Assembly (NCBI GenBank): GCA_029560455.1
Contig: JAKQKW010000448.1
Location: 1-50,305 of the forward strand
Direction of reading: 5' to 3'
DNA length: 50,305 nt
Origin: Candidatus Rifleibacteriota bacterium
GTDB taxonomy: Bacteria > Riflebacteria > Ozemobacteria > Ozemobacterales > Ozemobacteraceae
In this document: positions 28,481 through 37,416 of the stretch, in pieces
How positions within the stretch are numbered: the first letter of the stretch is position 1
Layout: every line of letters starts with the position of its first letter
Made by a program: the position numbers and the translations under genes
The notes under the pieces: model-generated
What the model saw: the letters and a program-made list of their open reading frames with translations, nothing else
Told to the model about the DNA's origin: nothing
Databases searched by the model: none

Positions 28481-29383
28481 TCAGAAATCAGAGATCTGAT
28501 CTACAAGTTCTGGTTTGTCGACGAAGGGGTTGCGGTTGTTCTGGAAATTCTGAACGCGGTCATTGCGTTTCTTTTCGAGTTCATCGACCGGGTCTTCTTT
28601 GTGCCAGCGACGCAGAGTCGCTTCTTCGGCATCAGAAATATCTTTGTTGTAGCGGATCGAGAAGTAGAACATACCGCGGGCGGTATCGCCACGCTGCTGT
28701 TTGCGTACTTCGAACACGTCGCCGTCAGTTTTGCTGCCGCCCTGTTCCCAGCTGGCGCCATTCACGACACCAAACGGGTTGTTGCCTCTGATACCGTTGG
28801 CTTTTGAATCGGTCGGAAAGAGGTGGTGCAGGTCGCACTTGGCGATACCCACGGCACCCTTCGACTGGGGCCAGGTATGTTCAATGTTCATGTTGGTCGC
28901 ATCGGGTTCGCCGCTGGTTTTCAGCTTGCGGCCGGTGTAAACGCATTCAACGTAGCCAGAGCGGTTGTCGATATCGCTGAAAACGAGATCCTGGGCTCTC
29001 TGGTAACCAACTGAAACATGGTTGTCAACCAGGTTGAACAGTTCTTTTTTAAGGGCTTCATCGCGCAGACCAGCAGCGCGACCATACATGTCGGCGCCTT
29101 TTTCCATGTCGGGAACGGCAAGATTGCCATCAGCATGGAACGGATCGGTAAGATCGCCGGAAATGTGCGAATAAAGCTTATTCAGGGCGTCTCTGGTTTT
29201 GAATACGCTGATCTGAGCTTTGGGGTTGTGCTGCTCGATCTCGTCGAGGTGCAGCAGTATTTCTTTATAGAGTTCCTGGGGTGATTTGGCCGGGCGCTGT
29301 TTAGAGCCGGCATCGACACAGGTAGAAAAAGCGAAGAAGAATAAAACGGTTATTGCGATACTTAATACGTTGTGGCGCCTCAT
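28481..29383 (-). CDS. Secreted endonuclease I family nuclease
   Basis: 300 residues from the ATG at 29383, chosen for its AAGGGGG ribosome site and because the signal peptide (NVLSIAITVLFFFAFS, cleavage near VDA|GSK) then starts properly. An in-frame start 8 codons upstream is less likely. It belongs to the EndA/NucM/Vvn group of His-Me finger nucleases, which cut DNA (and often RNA) without strong sequence preference, in the periplasm or outside. Active-site pieces: NIEHTWPQS with H169, and CDLHHLFPTDSKANGIRGN with metal-binding Asn about 196-201. Roles in nutrient scavenging or clearing DNA are typical. Transcribed alone. Confidence 0.9.
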   Translation of the reverse strand: MRRHNVLSIAITVLFFFAFSTCVDAGSKQRPAKSPQELYKEILLHLDEIEQHNPKAQISVFKTRDALNKLYSHISGDLTDPFHADGNLAVPDMEKGADMYGRAAGLRDEALKKELFNLVDNHVSVGYQRAQDLVFSDIDNRSGYVECVYTGRKLKTSGEPDATNMNIEHTWPQSKGAVGIAKCDLHHLFPTDSKANGIRGNNPFGVVNGASWEQGGSKTDGDVFEVRKQQRGDTARGMFYFSIRYNKDISDAEEATLRRWHKEDPVDELEKKRNDRVQNFQNNRNPFVDKPELVDQISDF

Positions 29384-29635
29384 GGCAACCCCCTTTTGAA
29401 TACTCACATACTTATACAGGGCTACTCGATTACAACATCAATAAATACTCAAACCGAAGTTTGTACATAGAAGTATGACAGCTTTTTTTATGTTCCGCAA
29501 CCCCCAGTTTTTTAAAAAATGCGTCTATCTAACAGGATGCTCTTTTGTAACCTGCATACTCAGCTGTTTTTTTTCGGTCGCAAAAGATATTTTGTTTTTT
29601 TTAAGGCGTTGCAAGATTCGCTTCTCTCAGGCAAA

Positions 29636-32032
29636 ATGTATTACTGGAAAGATTTTTCTAACAGGAAACAATACTTGGAAGACTTCAATAGCCTTATCAG
29701 CGAACTTGCAGCGCCAGTAAAGGCCTTCAGGGTTTTCGCCCTGGAAAAGGCCATCCGTTCCGGTGAATCAGAAGGACTTCTCAAAGCTCTCAGCGAACGC
29801 CTGCAGTTCGAAGATGACGAAGAATGTCTGATGCTGCTGCGTCATGCCATTTCTTCTGTCGAAGAGCGCCTGAGTCGAAAAAAATCCCCGGCAAAACCTG
29901 CTCCCGAAAAGATCAGCCCGGCGGCATTCGCAAAAATGACTGCCGAAAAGCAGCTTGAAGCACTGCGAAAAACACCGACTGCGGTTCTGAAAAAAGATGG
30001 CGGCGTGGCAACAATCAAATTTCTCTGGCAAGCTTCCTGCAAACCGGTTGTCAAGGCTGAAGTCACCCGCAGATGCTCTGCTTTCTGGCCGGCAGAACTG
30101 GCCGATTTTCTTGAAACCGGGCTGAGCGACAATTCTTCAGTGTTGCAGATTGCCTGTCTCGAAGCGATCATCGCTCGCTTTCCTGACCGATTGCAGAAGA
30201 ACTTCGACCGCCTGGTCATGTCGGCCGACCCGATCATCAGAGCGACTGCTATTCGTGGTCTGGCAAGAAAACACCCGGCCAGTGCCGCCACTTTCCTCTC
30301 AGAATCTCTGAGAAAAGGCGACTATTACACCAGGCTAGCGGCTCTCAGAGCCATGTCGATCATGCCGTTCAACCTCAACAAATCGAGTATTATCGAGCTT
30401 CTCGGGCGCGAAAAAGACGAAAGACTACAGAAAATTGCGGCCGCCATCATTTTGTCTAACCCGGACCGCGAAATTCCCTTCCGCATCTGTGACATTATCG
30501 AAAAGACGCCCCAGTCTTACCACGAATTTCTTCTCGAACTGCAGAAAAACTGCTGCGCCATGATCCGTATGGCCGAAATCTGCCCCGATTTCAATCAATT
30601 TCTCGCCACCCTGAAAAAATATCCGAAACGCATCAAGGCACGCCATTTTGTACAGAGCTGCATCAATGCCTATGATGGCGCCGACCCCGAGACCCGCCGT
30701 GAACTGATTCTGCTGCTCCAGGAAAAACGCCAGCTCAAAGAAGTCGCAGAAGCTATCGACAACATGAAGGCTTCTGACAGCCACGAACTGCTGAAACTGG
30801 TGTTTGAAATCAGGCCAGCCAGATCAGCAGCTGTCGAAGAAAAACCCACGGCAGCACCGTCCGTTACCAACCAGTCAGCGCCTGCAGAAGAATCGCCAGA
30901 TCTTTTGAAACGGCTTCTCAGAATAAGGGCGGTGGGTGACAAAGGCGCCAGAGAAACAGTATCCGAAGCTTTTGCTGCCGGCCGATCAGGCACCAATCTT
31001 ATGCCATCTGCCTTTCGCGCCGCGATTGCCTGCGAAGATAACCGCTGGTGTGACCGGGCCAGACAGGTTCTTCGCAGCGACAGTGAAGATCTTATCGCCG
31101 CCGCTCTTGAGTATCTCGCTGCGTTTGACAGCGAAAGCTTCATGCTGCAGATAAGAGTGTTCATCAATTCACCCTCCCTGATCGTCAGAACAGCTCTGCT
31201 GCGAAGCCTGTGCCGCCAGAGTCCCGAAAATGCCCGGGAACTGCTTGCCTCGATGCTCGGCGACAAAGACGCCCGCGTCAGGGAAAAAGCGATCAGCTCA
31301 CTGATCCATTTCGAGTTTGCGAGCATCCGCGACCTGCTGCCGACATTTCTTGAACGCGAAAACAGCCCCGAAATGCTCAACGCCTGCCTGTCTTTTTATC
31401 TGACAAATCCGGTCATGGAAAGCACATTCGACCTGACACGACTTGCCGCCCTCAGACCTGAAATGCAGGGGCTTTTCAGCAAAACCTGCAATATGCTCAA
31501 AGAAACACTGATCGAATTCAACATCGCTTCTGAAGAAGAAATTTCGGCATATATTGAGCGTCAGACAGATGCTCATGCTGAAAGCGAAAAGAATCGCGAA
31601 GAAAAACTTGAAAAAGAACGCCTTGAAAAGCTTGCTGCGAAAGTAAAATGGAACCTTTCCGATTCATTCAGTGAACTTGCAGAATATTACCCTCTCCTGA
31701 AAAGAGTATTTCTTGGCGGCATGCTGCTTCTTGCTCTCTTCTTCTACCTCTCCGGCTCAGAAGAAGACTCTGTCCCTGAGGCAGTACCGGGCTATACCGC
31801 TGTTGCATCGCAGATTTCAGAATTCAGGCTTAGTGTCAGACAGTTCAACAGTAACGACGGCTCGATTTCAGCCATTACCCAGGATAACCAGAAAATTCTT
31901 GCCCTGCCGAGACCCGGCAAGGCTTTCATTGCCAATCCCGGTGACCGGATTGTCATAAGAGCGATGCCATTCAGAACCCTTCCTGACCAGACTCTGGTGG
32001 TAAAAACCATCGAAGTTATTAATTCGCGATAA
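29636..32032 (+). CDS. HEAT-repeat protein with C-terminal membrane anchor
   Basis: 798 residues from the ATG at 29636 (weak ribosome site CAGGCAAA); the frame is open for 39 codons further upstream but that part is AT-rich and poor in coding signal. Residues 1-620 are helical pairs of HEAT type, with runs such as IIRATAIRGLARKHP, TRLAALRAMSIMPF, IVRTALLRSLCRQSP and ARVREKAISSLIHFE. A charged, probably coiled-coil stretch (about 636-670) precedes a membrane segment (about 690-710). The last 85 residues would lie outside the cytoplasm and are strand-rich. A large protein-binding scaffold facing the cytoplasm is likely. The sigma factor gene starts 54 bases downstream on the same strand. Confidence 0.82.
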   Translation: MYYWKDFSNRKQYLEDFNSLISELAAPVKAFRVFALEKAIRSGESEGLLKALSERLQFEDDEECLMLLRHAISSVEERLSRKKSPAKPAPEKISPAAFAKMTAEKQLEALRKTPTAVLKKDGGVATIKFLWQASCKPVVKAEVTRRCSAFWPAELADFLETGLSDNSSVLQIACLEAIIARFPDRLQKNFDRLVMSADPIIRATAIRGLARKHPASAATFLSESLRKGDYYTRLAALRAMSIMPFNLNKSSIIELLGREKDERLQKIAAAIILSNPDREIPFRICDIIEKTPQSYHEFLLELQKNCCAMIRMAEICPDFNQFLATLKKYPKRIKARHFVQSCINAYDGADPETRRELILLLQEKRQLKEVAEAIDNMKASDSHELLKLVFEIRPARSAAVEEKPTAAPSVTNQSAPAEESPDLLKRLLRIRAVGDKGARETVSEAFAAGRSGTNLMPSAFRAAIACEDNRWCDRARQVLRSDSEDLIAAALEYLAAFDSESFMLQIRVFINSPSLIVRTALLRSLCRQSPENARELLASMLGDKDARVREKAISSLIHFEFASIRDLLPTFLERENSPEMLNACLSFYLTNPVMESTFDLTRLAALRPEMQGLFSKTCNMLKETLIEFNIASEEEISAYIERQTDAHAESEKNREEKLEKERLEKLAAKVKWNLSDSFSELAEYYPLLKRVFLGGMLLLALFFYLSGSEEDSVPEAVPGYTAVASQISEFRLSVRQFNSNDGSISAITQDNQKILALPRPGKAFIANPGDRIVIRAMPFRTLPDQTLVVKTIEVINSR

Positions 32033-32086
32033 TTATGTTATCTTTTGTCAGAATGAAGCGTAGTAGTAAACAGAAGGAACTGATGT

Positions 32087-32590
32087 GTGAACAATGACAA
32101 AGAATTTTCGCGGTTGATCGAAGAAACATGGCGGTCGCTCGGTTTCTTTCTGAGATATCTTGGTCTGCCGGAGTCAGAAGTGGATGACATAGCTCAGGAA
32201 GCCTATCTGAAAGCCTTCAAGGCCTTCGACAGGTATGAATCGGGCCGGTCGTTCAAGTCATGGCTGTTTTCGATCGCGAAGAATACCTTCATCGACTGGA
32301 CCCGCCGCCAGAAATGCCAGCGTCAGTATATGGAGGCCAACTTCAGTAAAGACTACTGCGAAACATTCGAAGACGATGCCAACAATCGCACTCATGTCAG
32401 AGAAATGCTCTCCCGACTGACCCCGGAAGAACAGGTCCTGGTGGAACTGCGTTTTTTTCAGGATCTGCCCTTCGCCGAGATCGCAGAGCTGACCAGCCTC
32501 AGCGTTGGTGCGGTCAAAATGCGGATGATGCGCACGATTGAAAAACTGAAGACAGGCTGGAAGAAGGAAACTTATGACCAGAATCTGTGA
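32087..32590 (+). CDS. ECF-type RNA polymerase sigma factor
   Basis: 167 residues from a GTG start (ribosome site AGAAGG). Region 2 (about 10-80) shows the typical DDIAQEAYLKAFKAFDRY and FKSWLFSIAKNTFIDWTRR pieces. Region 4 (about 105-158) has LTPEEQVLVELRFFQDL and the helix-turn-helix FAEIAELTSLSVGAVKMRMM. Such factors direct RNA polymerase to a small regulon and are usually held by a membrane anti-sigma factor. The next gene overlaps it by 17 bases and fits that role. Three pseudopilin-like genes follow, so they are the likely first target. Confidence 0.92.
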   Translation: MNNDKEFSRLIEETWRSLGFFLRYLGLPESEVDDIAQEAYLKAFKAFDRYESGRSFKSWLFSIAKNTFIDWTRRQKCQRQYMEANFSKDYCETFEDDANNRTHVREMLSRLTPEEQVLVELRFFQDLPFAEIAELTSLSVGAVKMRMMRTIEKLKTGWKKETYDQNL

Positions 32591-33176
32591 AAAGTTTATT
32601 GAAGAACTGACTTCTGGTAACCGCCAGTTCTCGACTGAACTGCGTGACCATCTGGCTTCCTGCCCCGACTGCCAGCAGGCAGCCGAAAATCTCAGCCTCC
32701 TCAAAACTCATCGCAAGCCCATTACCGGCAAAGAAGCCGCCTCGATAGCCGCTGTGCTCAAAGCGGTTCAGACCGCAGAAGCCGCTACGGCAGCAACCTC
32801 TGCCACCGGATCTTCAGCCGCCGCGCCGGCCGCCATAGCCATACCATTCAAATTCGTGCTGCTGACGCTTCTCGCCGCCGCAGCCGCCATCTCGATATTT
32901 ATCAATAATGAGCTGAAAAAAGACCTTGAGGGCATGCAGCCGGCTCAAACCGGTCAGCAACCCGCCATCAGCGTCAACCAGGGTGGTGCCGATCCGACTG
33001 AACAGGCCGTTTCCGCCACCGGCAGCGAGTTAATCGCAACCGAAACAGTTTCGGGTTATAATGCTTCAGACACACTAACTACTGCAAGCCCGGCACACCA
33101 GGTTGAAGAAACCACGGCCAGCACCGCCACTGAAGTTAAAATGTTCTCACCCGACGAGGAAGAAATCAGCCCTTGA
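32574..33176 (+). CDS. Membrane anti-sigma factor with zinc-type N-terminus
   Basis: 200 residues. The N-terminal part has H26-x3-C30-x2-C33 (LRDHLASCPDC), the zinc-binding mark of ZAS/zf-HC2 anti-sigma domains, and a Cys at position 5. A long Ala/Thr-rich linker (about 55-90) leads to one membrane segment (about 92-113), then a Thr/Ser/Gln-rich extracytoplasmic tail of about 85 residues with no fold signs. It overlaps the sigma gene by 17 bases. Binding of the sigma factor at the membrane and release after an envelope signal are inferred from the family. Confidence 0.88.
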   Translation: MTRICEKFIEELTSGNRQFSTELRDHLASCPDCQQAAENLSLLKTHRKPITGKEAASIAAVLKAVQTAEAATAATSATGSSAAAPAAIAIPFKFVLLTLLAAAAAISIFINNELKKDLEGMQPAQTGQQPAISVNQGGADPTEQAVSATGSELIATETVSGYNASDTLTTASPAHQVEETTASTATEVKMFSPDEEEISP

Positions 33177-35239
33177 CCCTCTGTTCCAGAAAATATGCGA
33201 CCGCCACCCTGACCCCGCGCCCATTTCAAAAAAGGCGCGGTATGGTCTTCTGGGTGGTAATGTCGGTTGTGACGATCATGGCGATTTTCATCCTCTTCTA
33301 CCACAACTTTTCGAAACAGCTGGCTTTCTCGTCGTTTTACCACGTTAACCGCGAAAAGCTGCGAAACCTGACCGAAATCATGCTCGACTCGGCCTTCAGC
33401 AACCTGCAGGATGCCACCCGCGACCCGGGCCACGATCTGACAAAAAAAATCATCGAGCAGATGCGCACAGCTGCAATCAGCAACACCGCCTTCGCGCTGC
33501 CGGCACCGCTTTTCGAAGCGAACAAAGCGTCTCTTCTCAATGGTGCAGCGCTCAAGTACACGCTGACCGGCAGAGTTTTCGACAAGCGCATTCAGACTCC
33601 ACAGAACCAGAAATACCACGACGGCGAAGGCCTCGGCACCCTCGAAATCTTCGTCGACGCCACCCTCGAAACCCCGTCAGGGAAGCTACTGGCCCGCTGT
33701 CAGCGCCGCCGCCACTTTGACTTCAAGTCTGCATGCCTGGTGTCAAATTACAACAAACGCGCCAACTATTATGCCATGACCTTTCCGCTCGATTTCGCAC
33801 TTCTCGTGCGCAACGGGCTGCGTGAATTCAATGAAGGCTACCGGGGCCTGAATCTCAACACCGGGCAGAAGCTGGTAATAAGCGATCAAAGTTCGATTCC
33901 GGTCGACCGCCGGGGTTTCGTCTATTTTGGTCAGGCCGATCAGAACGAAGAAAGCAAACGGGTCTTTCTGAACACTTCAGATTCAGACAACGCTGATGCT
34001 CTGATGCCTCAGATATCTGTGGAAACCTTCAACATCAACCAGGAAGAATGTTTTAAACTCCTGCCCGAACTCAAACAAAATCTCGAAGCAAACGACGTTA
34101 AAATCTCGAAGCTCAAAAATCTCAACGGTGTCTTTTCGATGCGACGTTTCCCGGCGGCGCGCACTGGCACCCCTGACAACCGCGAAAAAGAAGCACGCAA
34201 TGTTCTGTCTGCCGCACCCGGCAGCCCAGACAAAGTCATTCCGCAAAACCCATCCGGCATCAGCTTTGCCGGGCCGGTCGACAAATCATATCTCGATACC
34301 ATTCTGCGTGGCGCTATTACCCAGCGCTGGCTGTATGTGGTGCATTTCGCTCTCGATGCTTCGAGCACAACCTACGACGGTTCTCCTCTTCCCCCCGAGG
34401 GCAAAGAAAAATTTGAATCACTGCAGTTTGTCTGCTATTCACCCGAGACACCACGCCTGAAAGATGGCAGCAACCCGCAGCATCTCGATTTCTGCAAGCG
34501 TCTGGAAACAACGATCAACAACACCAACCCGCCTCTGCCCCTCTATTCAAACTTGATTGAAGACTATCTGATGTATCAGGGGCAGCAGTATTCAAAAACT
34601 CCTGTCACCGAAACGTTCAAAGCCCCGCCCAAGTTCTTCGGCCGCAATTCATCACCACTCAGCGACCTCACCATGACTGGCGGTGAGGGTTTCAGACCAT
34701 TCAGACATTACACGCTGTGTGCCGCCCGCTACCTGCATGCCTCCGAACTTGAAAAGAACGGCGTCTATGACCGCAAGAACGGCGTTCTCAACCTGCGCGG
34801 CGTCATCAGCGTCGAGCTCGACCACGTCAGTCTCAACCCGCCAGCCGGTGCTGACCACATAAAAATCAAAGGCGCCGGTGCTATCATCGCCCCGAATGGT
34901 TTCACCATAAACTGCGGCCTCAAACGCGAAGACCCGACCAAAGACCTTCTGATTCTGTTCACCCGCAAAGGCAACATCAGAGTCGGAACCGATACCCAGA
35001 TCGAAGCCAGTCTGCTGGCCTTCAATGATTCGAATACCGGCTCGATCGTTCCGTCGAAGCCAATGAATGTTGTTGGTGCTGTTGGCGTCGACCAGCTGTT
35101 TCTCAGTCGCTTCCCGTCGTCAGCGGGCAGTATCCAGTATGACCCGCGCCTGAAGGCCGCGACCGACAATGATGAAATTTTTGCACTGACCGTTTCACCA
35201 TGGGTAAGATATGAAGACATCAGTTTCGCCAAGGAATAA
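33173..35239 (+). CDS. Large pseudopilin-like protein (PilX/GspK-like N-terminus)
   Basis: 688 residues. The frame starts with a TTG overlapping the anti-sigma stop (TTGA). A basic leader of 23 residues ends in QKRRG, followed by the hydrophobic MVFWVVMSVVTIMAIFILF, which is a prepilin-like cleavage site without the usual Glu at +5, as in PilX/GspK proteins. An ATG at 33242 would begin exactly after the leader and so remove it, which favours the TTG. The large extracytoplasmic body is strand-rich. Near the C-terminus a stretch at about 575-620 (AGAIIAPNGFTINCG ... KGNIRVGTDTQIEASLLA) looks like a beta-helix or bactofilin-like rung. No family name can be given for the body. Confidence 0.8.
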   Translation: MTLCSRKYATATLTPRPFQKRRGMVFWVVMSVVTIMAIFILFYHNFSKQLAFSSFYHVNREKLRNLTEIMLDSAFSNLQDATRDPGHDLTKKIIEQMRTAAISNTAFALPAPLFEANKASLLNGAALKYTLTGRVFDKRIQTPQNQKYHDGEGLGTLEIFVDATLETPSGKLLARCQRRRHFDFKSACLVSNYNKRANYYAMTFPLDFALLVRNGLREFNEGYRGLNLNTGQKLVISDQSSIPVDRRGFVYFGQADQNEESKRVFLNTSDSDNADALMPQISVETFNINQEECFKLLPELKQNLEANDVKISKLKNLNGVFSMRRFPAARTGTPDNREKEARNVLSAAPGSPDKVIPQNPSGISFAGPVDKSYLDTILRGAITQRWLYVVHFALDASSTTYDGSPLPPEGKEKFESLQFVCYSPETPRLKDGSNPQHLDFCKRLETTINNTNPPLPLYSNLIEDYLMYQGQQYSKTPVTETFKAPPKFFGRNSSPLSDLTMTGGEGFRPFRHYTLCAARYLHASELEKNGVYDRKNGVLNLRGVISVELDHVSLNPPAGADHIKIKGAGAIIAPNGFTINCGLKREDPTKDLLILFTRKGNIRVGTDTQIEASLLAFNDSNTGSIVPSKPMNVVGAVGVDQLFLSRFPSSAGSIQYDPRLKAATDNDEIFALTVSPWVRYEDISFAKE

Positions 35240-35699
35240 GCGTCGCAGCACCGGCGCCTTCTCGTTTGTAGAAGTGCTGATCGGCATGGTAATCCTGCAG
35301 ATTGCCCTGCTGTCGTTTTTTCTCATCAACCAGTCATCGAGCTCTCAGAGCATGGATGCCTATTACGAATTTCTCGCTGCCTCCCTCGGCAGCGAAGTAG
35401 TCGAGTTCACCCAGGGCATGGGCTATGAATGGGCCGATAAGTTCATTGCCAAACCTGATATTTTTCCGCTCGATACCTGGCATGGTGTGCTTGAAAAGCC
35501 AATTTTTGCCGCCACTTCATACTTTCGCGAATGTGACTCATTTGAGCGTATGATCAGCATGAAAAAGGTAAGCAGTGCCGGCAACGGCATTCTGGTTACA
35601 ATTCAGGTGCGGGTCAAGAGCAATAACAAGGTTAAATCATGGCTCAGTCGTGGCCAGTTGTCATTTTCGACCATCGTCATGGAGAAACCAGCCAGATGA
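35211..35699 (+). CDS. Pseudopilin (PilV-like), Ala-type cleavage site
   Basis: 162 residues. A basic leader (NKRRSTGA) precedes FSFVEVLIGMVILQIALL, the type IV prepilin motif with Glu at +5. The residue before the Phe is Ala rather than Gly. The short globular body is polar and strand-rich. It overlaps the preceding gene by 29 bases and the next by 4, so all three pseudopilin-like genes are coupled. It is likely to be a minor component of a type IV pilus or type II secretion-like filament. No assembly ATPase or platform protein is in the window. Confidence 0.85.
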   Translation: MKTSVSPRNKRRSTGAFSFVEVLIGMVILQIALLSFFLINQSSSSQSMDAYYEFLAASLGSEVVEFTQGMGYEWADKFIAKPDIFPLDTWHGVLEKPIFAATSYFRECDSFERMISMKKVSSAGNGILVTIQVRVKSNNKVKSWLSRGQLSFSTIVMEKPAR

Positions 35700-36403
35700 G
35701 AAAACAGCGCCACGCCTTCACCCTCGTCGAAGTCATGATCGTCTGCGCAATCATGATGCTGATTCTCATACCCACCTATCGCATTCTTTCACACGGCAGC
35801 CGCTCAGCCCTAAAAGGGGTTCAGCGCAACAACGTCGTTATGTCAGGACAGCAGATACTCAGTCAGCTCAAACTCGATCTGACCCTTTCCTGCTTCATCT
35901 TTGTCAACGACAAGAGTCACAGCATCAGCGACATTTTCACCGAAACAACCACCGGCAGCGATGTGACTATCAGCTTTTACACTTTCAACGGTGACGAATA
36001 CGAAAAAAAGGTTATCCCCACCAGCAGCGGCCCCGAAAGCTATCGCCGCATGAACAAGGTCGAATATATTCTTAAAAGCCGCTCCGGTTCAGTATTTAAA
36101 ACCCTCGAAAGGGTTCTGCACCTGCACCCGAAAATCGGCGGCGGCCAGAACCGAAAGGTTCTCAGCGACAAGGTCAATTTCTTCGAAATCAGGCCCGAAA
36201 CCATTACTTCGGCTGGCTATTCGCGCAGCTTTTTCCGCATTTCGCTGCAGCTCTTCGATCAGGATGACAATGTCTCAGGCAACGTCGGGCAGCTGTTCAT
36301 CGCCGACTTCATGGAAACCGCCAACCCGACGATTCTCAATTCGATCATCAATAACCCCGGCCTGAACCGCAACTGGTACACCGACCCCCACAACAGCGAC
36401 TGA
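35696..36403 (+). CDS. Pseudopilin (PilW/GspJ-like), Ala-type cleavage site
   Basis: 235 residues from the ATG at 35696, which overlaps the previous stop (ATGA), with GGAGAAACC upstream. The short leader MRKQRHA precedes FTLVEVMIVCAIMMLILIP, again with Ala at -1 and Glu at +5. The body is of the GspJ/PilW kind in size and layout. An upstream in-frame start would add 19 residues before the leader and is rejected. Last gene of the sigma-led operon, followed by a strong terminator. Confidence 0.88.
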   Translation: MRKQRHAFTLVEVMIVCAIMMLILIPTYRILSHGSRSALKGVQRNNVVMSGQQILSQLKLDLTLSCFIFVNDKSHSISDIFTETTTGSDVTISFYTFNGDEYEKKVIPTSSGPESYRRMNKVEYILKSRSGSVFKTLERVLHLHPKIGGGQNRKVLSDKVNFFEIRPETITSAGYSRSFFRISLQLFDQDDNVSGNVGQLFIADFMETANPTILNSIINNPGLNRNWYTDPHNSD

Positions 36404-36420
36404 CAAGAACTCAAAAGAAA

Positions 36421-36465
36421 ACCGGGCTGTCTCAGTGTATTTGCTGAAACAGCCCGGTTTATTTA
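36421..36465. terminator. Bidirectional terminator
   Basis: Perfect 10-bp stem (ACCGGGCTGT / ACAGCCCGGT) with an 18-base loop that can pair further (CTCAG with CTGA), followed by TTTATTT and preceded by AAAAGAAA. It serves the pseudopilin operon on the plus strand and the beta-propeller gene on the minus strand. Confidence 0.88.
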
Positions 36466-36471
36466 TGGAAC

Positions 36472-37401
36472 TTACTTTGCGAGGGTCAGAGAATCGAATT
36501 TGACCGGTTCGCCCGGTGCTTTGAGGTAGTCGGCTTTTACCAGCCAGATACTGTCTTTGGCGGCGGCGATATAGCGATTGATATAGTATGGATTGGCAAA
36601 GTCAGCAGAACCGGCGGGCTTGCCATCGGCAGAGAACAGCATCAGCTTCTGTTTGCTCGGATCGCCACTCGGCGGTACCATCGAGACAAGACATTCGCCG
36701 GAATCTTTTACAGCCCAGATTCTCGGGTTCTGCATTTCGGCCATACCGATTTCGTGCCGGGCAACTTCTTTACCGTCAGCACCGATGGTAACCAGTGCGT
36801 GACCGGAACCTTCGCTATAATTGAGCATGTGCAGGTTATTGCTGCTGTCAACCGCGAAACCAGATGCCTGCCACGGAATGTTTCTCAGAGCGGTGCCATC
36901 GGCAGAAAAAACGGCGATACTGGCGGCAGCATAATCGCCGACATATACCTGACCATTTCGGTCAACGTCGATTTCGTCGAGCTGCATCATATTACCGGCT
37001 TTGATTCTTTTGATTTCTTTGCCGTCAAGACCGGCAACCACGATTTCTTTGGCGCGCATATCGATAGTGGCGACAGCCTTTACTTCGCCATTTTCGCCAA
37101 GCTGCAGGGCAAAATCCGTAAGAATGAAATCTTTGCCGAGGGCCGGCAAAGCGACTTCCTGGCGGACCTTGTTGTCAGCGCCAAAGCAGAGCACCCTGCC
37201 CTTGACCGAGTCGAGAACCCAGATATCAGAGCCATGAGCACGGTATGAACCCGGGCCAACCGGCATATCTTCATCATGAACCGGAGCAGTGATACCAACC
37301 TGAGCCTTTTCCTGGCCAAACGGGATTTCCCAGTTACAGAAGGCGGGGCTGGAGAAAGCGAACATGAACATGGCCATCAGCGTAACGGTTGCTTTTCTCA
37401 T
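36472..37401 (-). CDS. Exported NHL/beta-propeller-like protein
   Basis: 309 residues with a signal peptide (KATVTLMAMFMFAFSSPAFC, cleavage near residue 22). The mature part shows repeating blades: SDIWVLDSVKGRVLCFGADN, QLDEIDVDRNGQVYVGDYAA, GFAVDSSNNLHMLNYSEG and ESIWLV-like pieces, each ending with a short 'DGK' turn, as in NHL or similar six-bladed propellers. Such proteins bind ligands or partners in the periplasm. It begins 15 bases after the upstream lipoprotein gene on the same strand, so a two-gene transcript is likely. Confidence 0.8.
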   Translation of the reverse strand: MRKATVTLMAMFMFAFSSPAFCNWEIPFGQEKAQVGITAPVHDEDMPVGPGSYRAHGSDIWVLDSVKGRVLCFGADNKVRQEVALPALGKDFILTDFALQLGENGEVKAVATIDMRAKEIVVAGLDGKEIKRIKAGNMMQLDEIDVDRNGQVYVGDYAAASIAVFSADGTALRNIPWQASGFAVDSSNNLHMLNYSEGSGHALVTIGADGKEVARHEIGMAEMQNPRIWAVKDSGECLVSMVPPSGDPSKQKLMLFSADGKPAGSADFANPYYINRYIAAAKDSIWLVKADYLKAPGEPVKFDSLTLAK

Positions 37402-37416
37402 AGTGTTATCCTCTTG

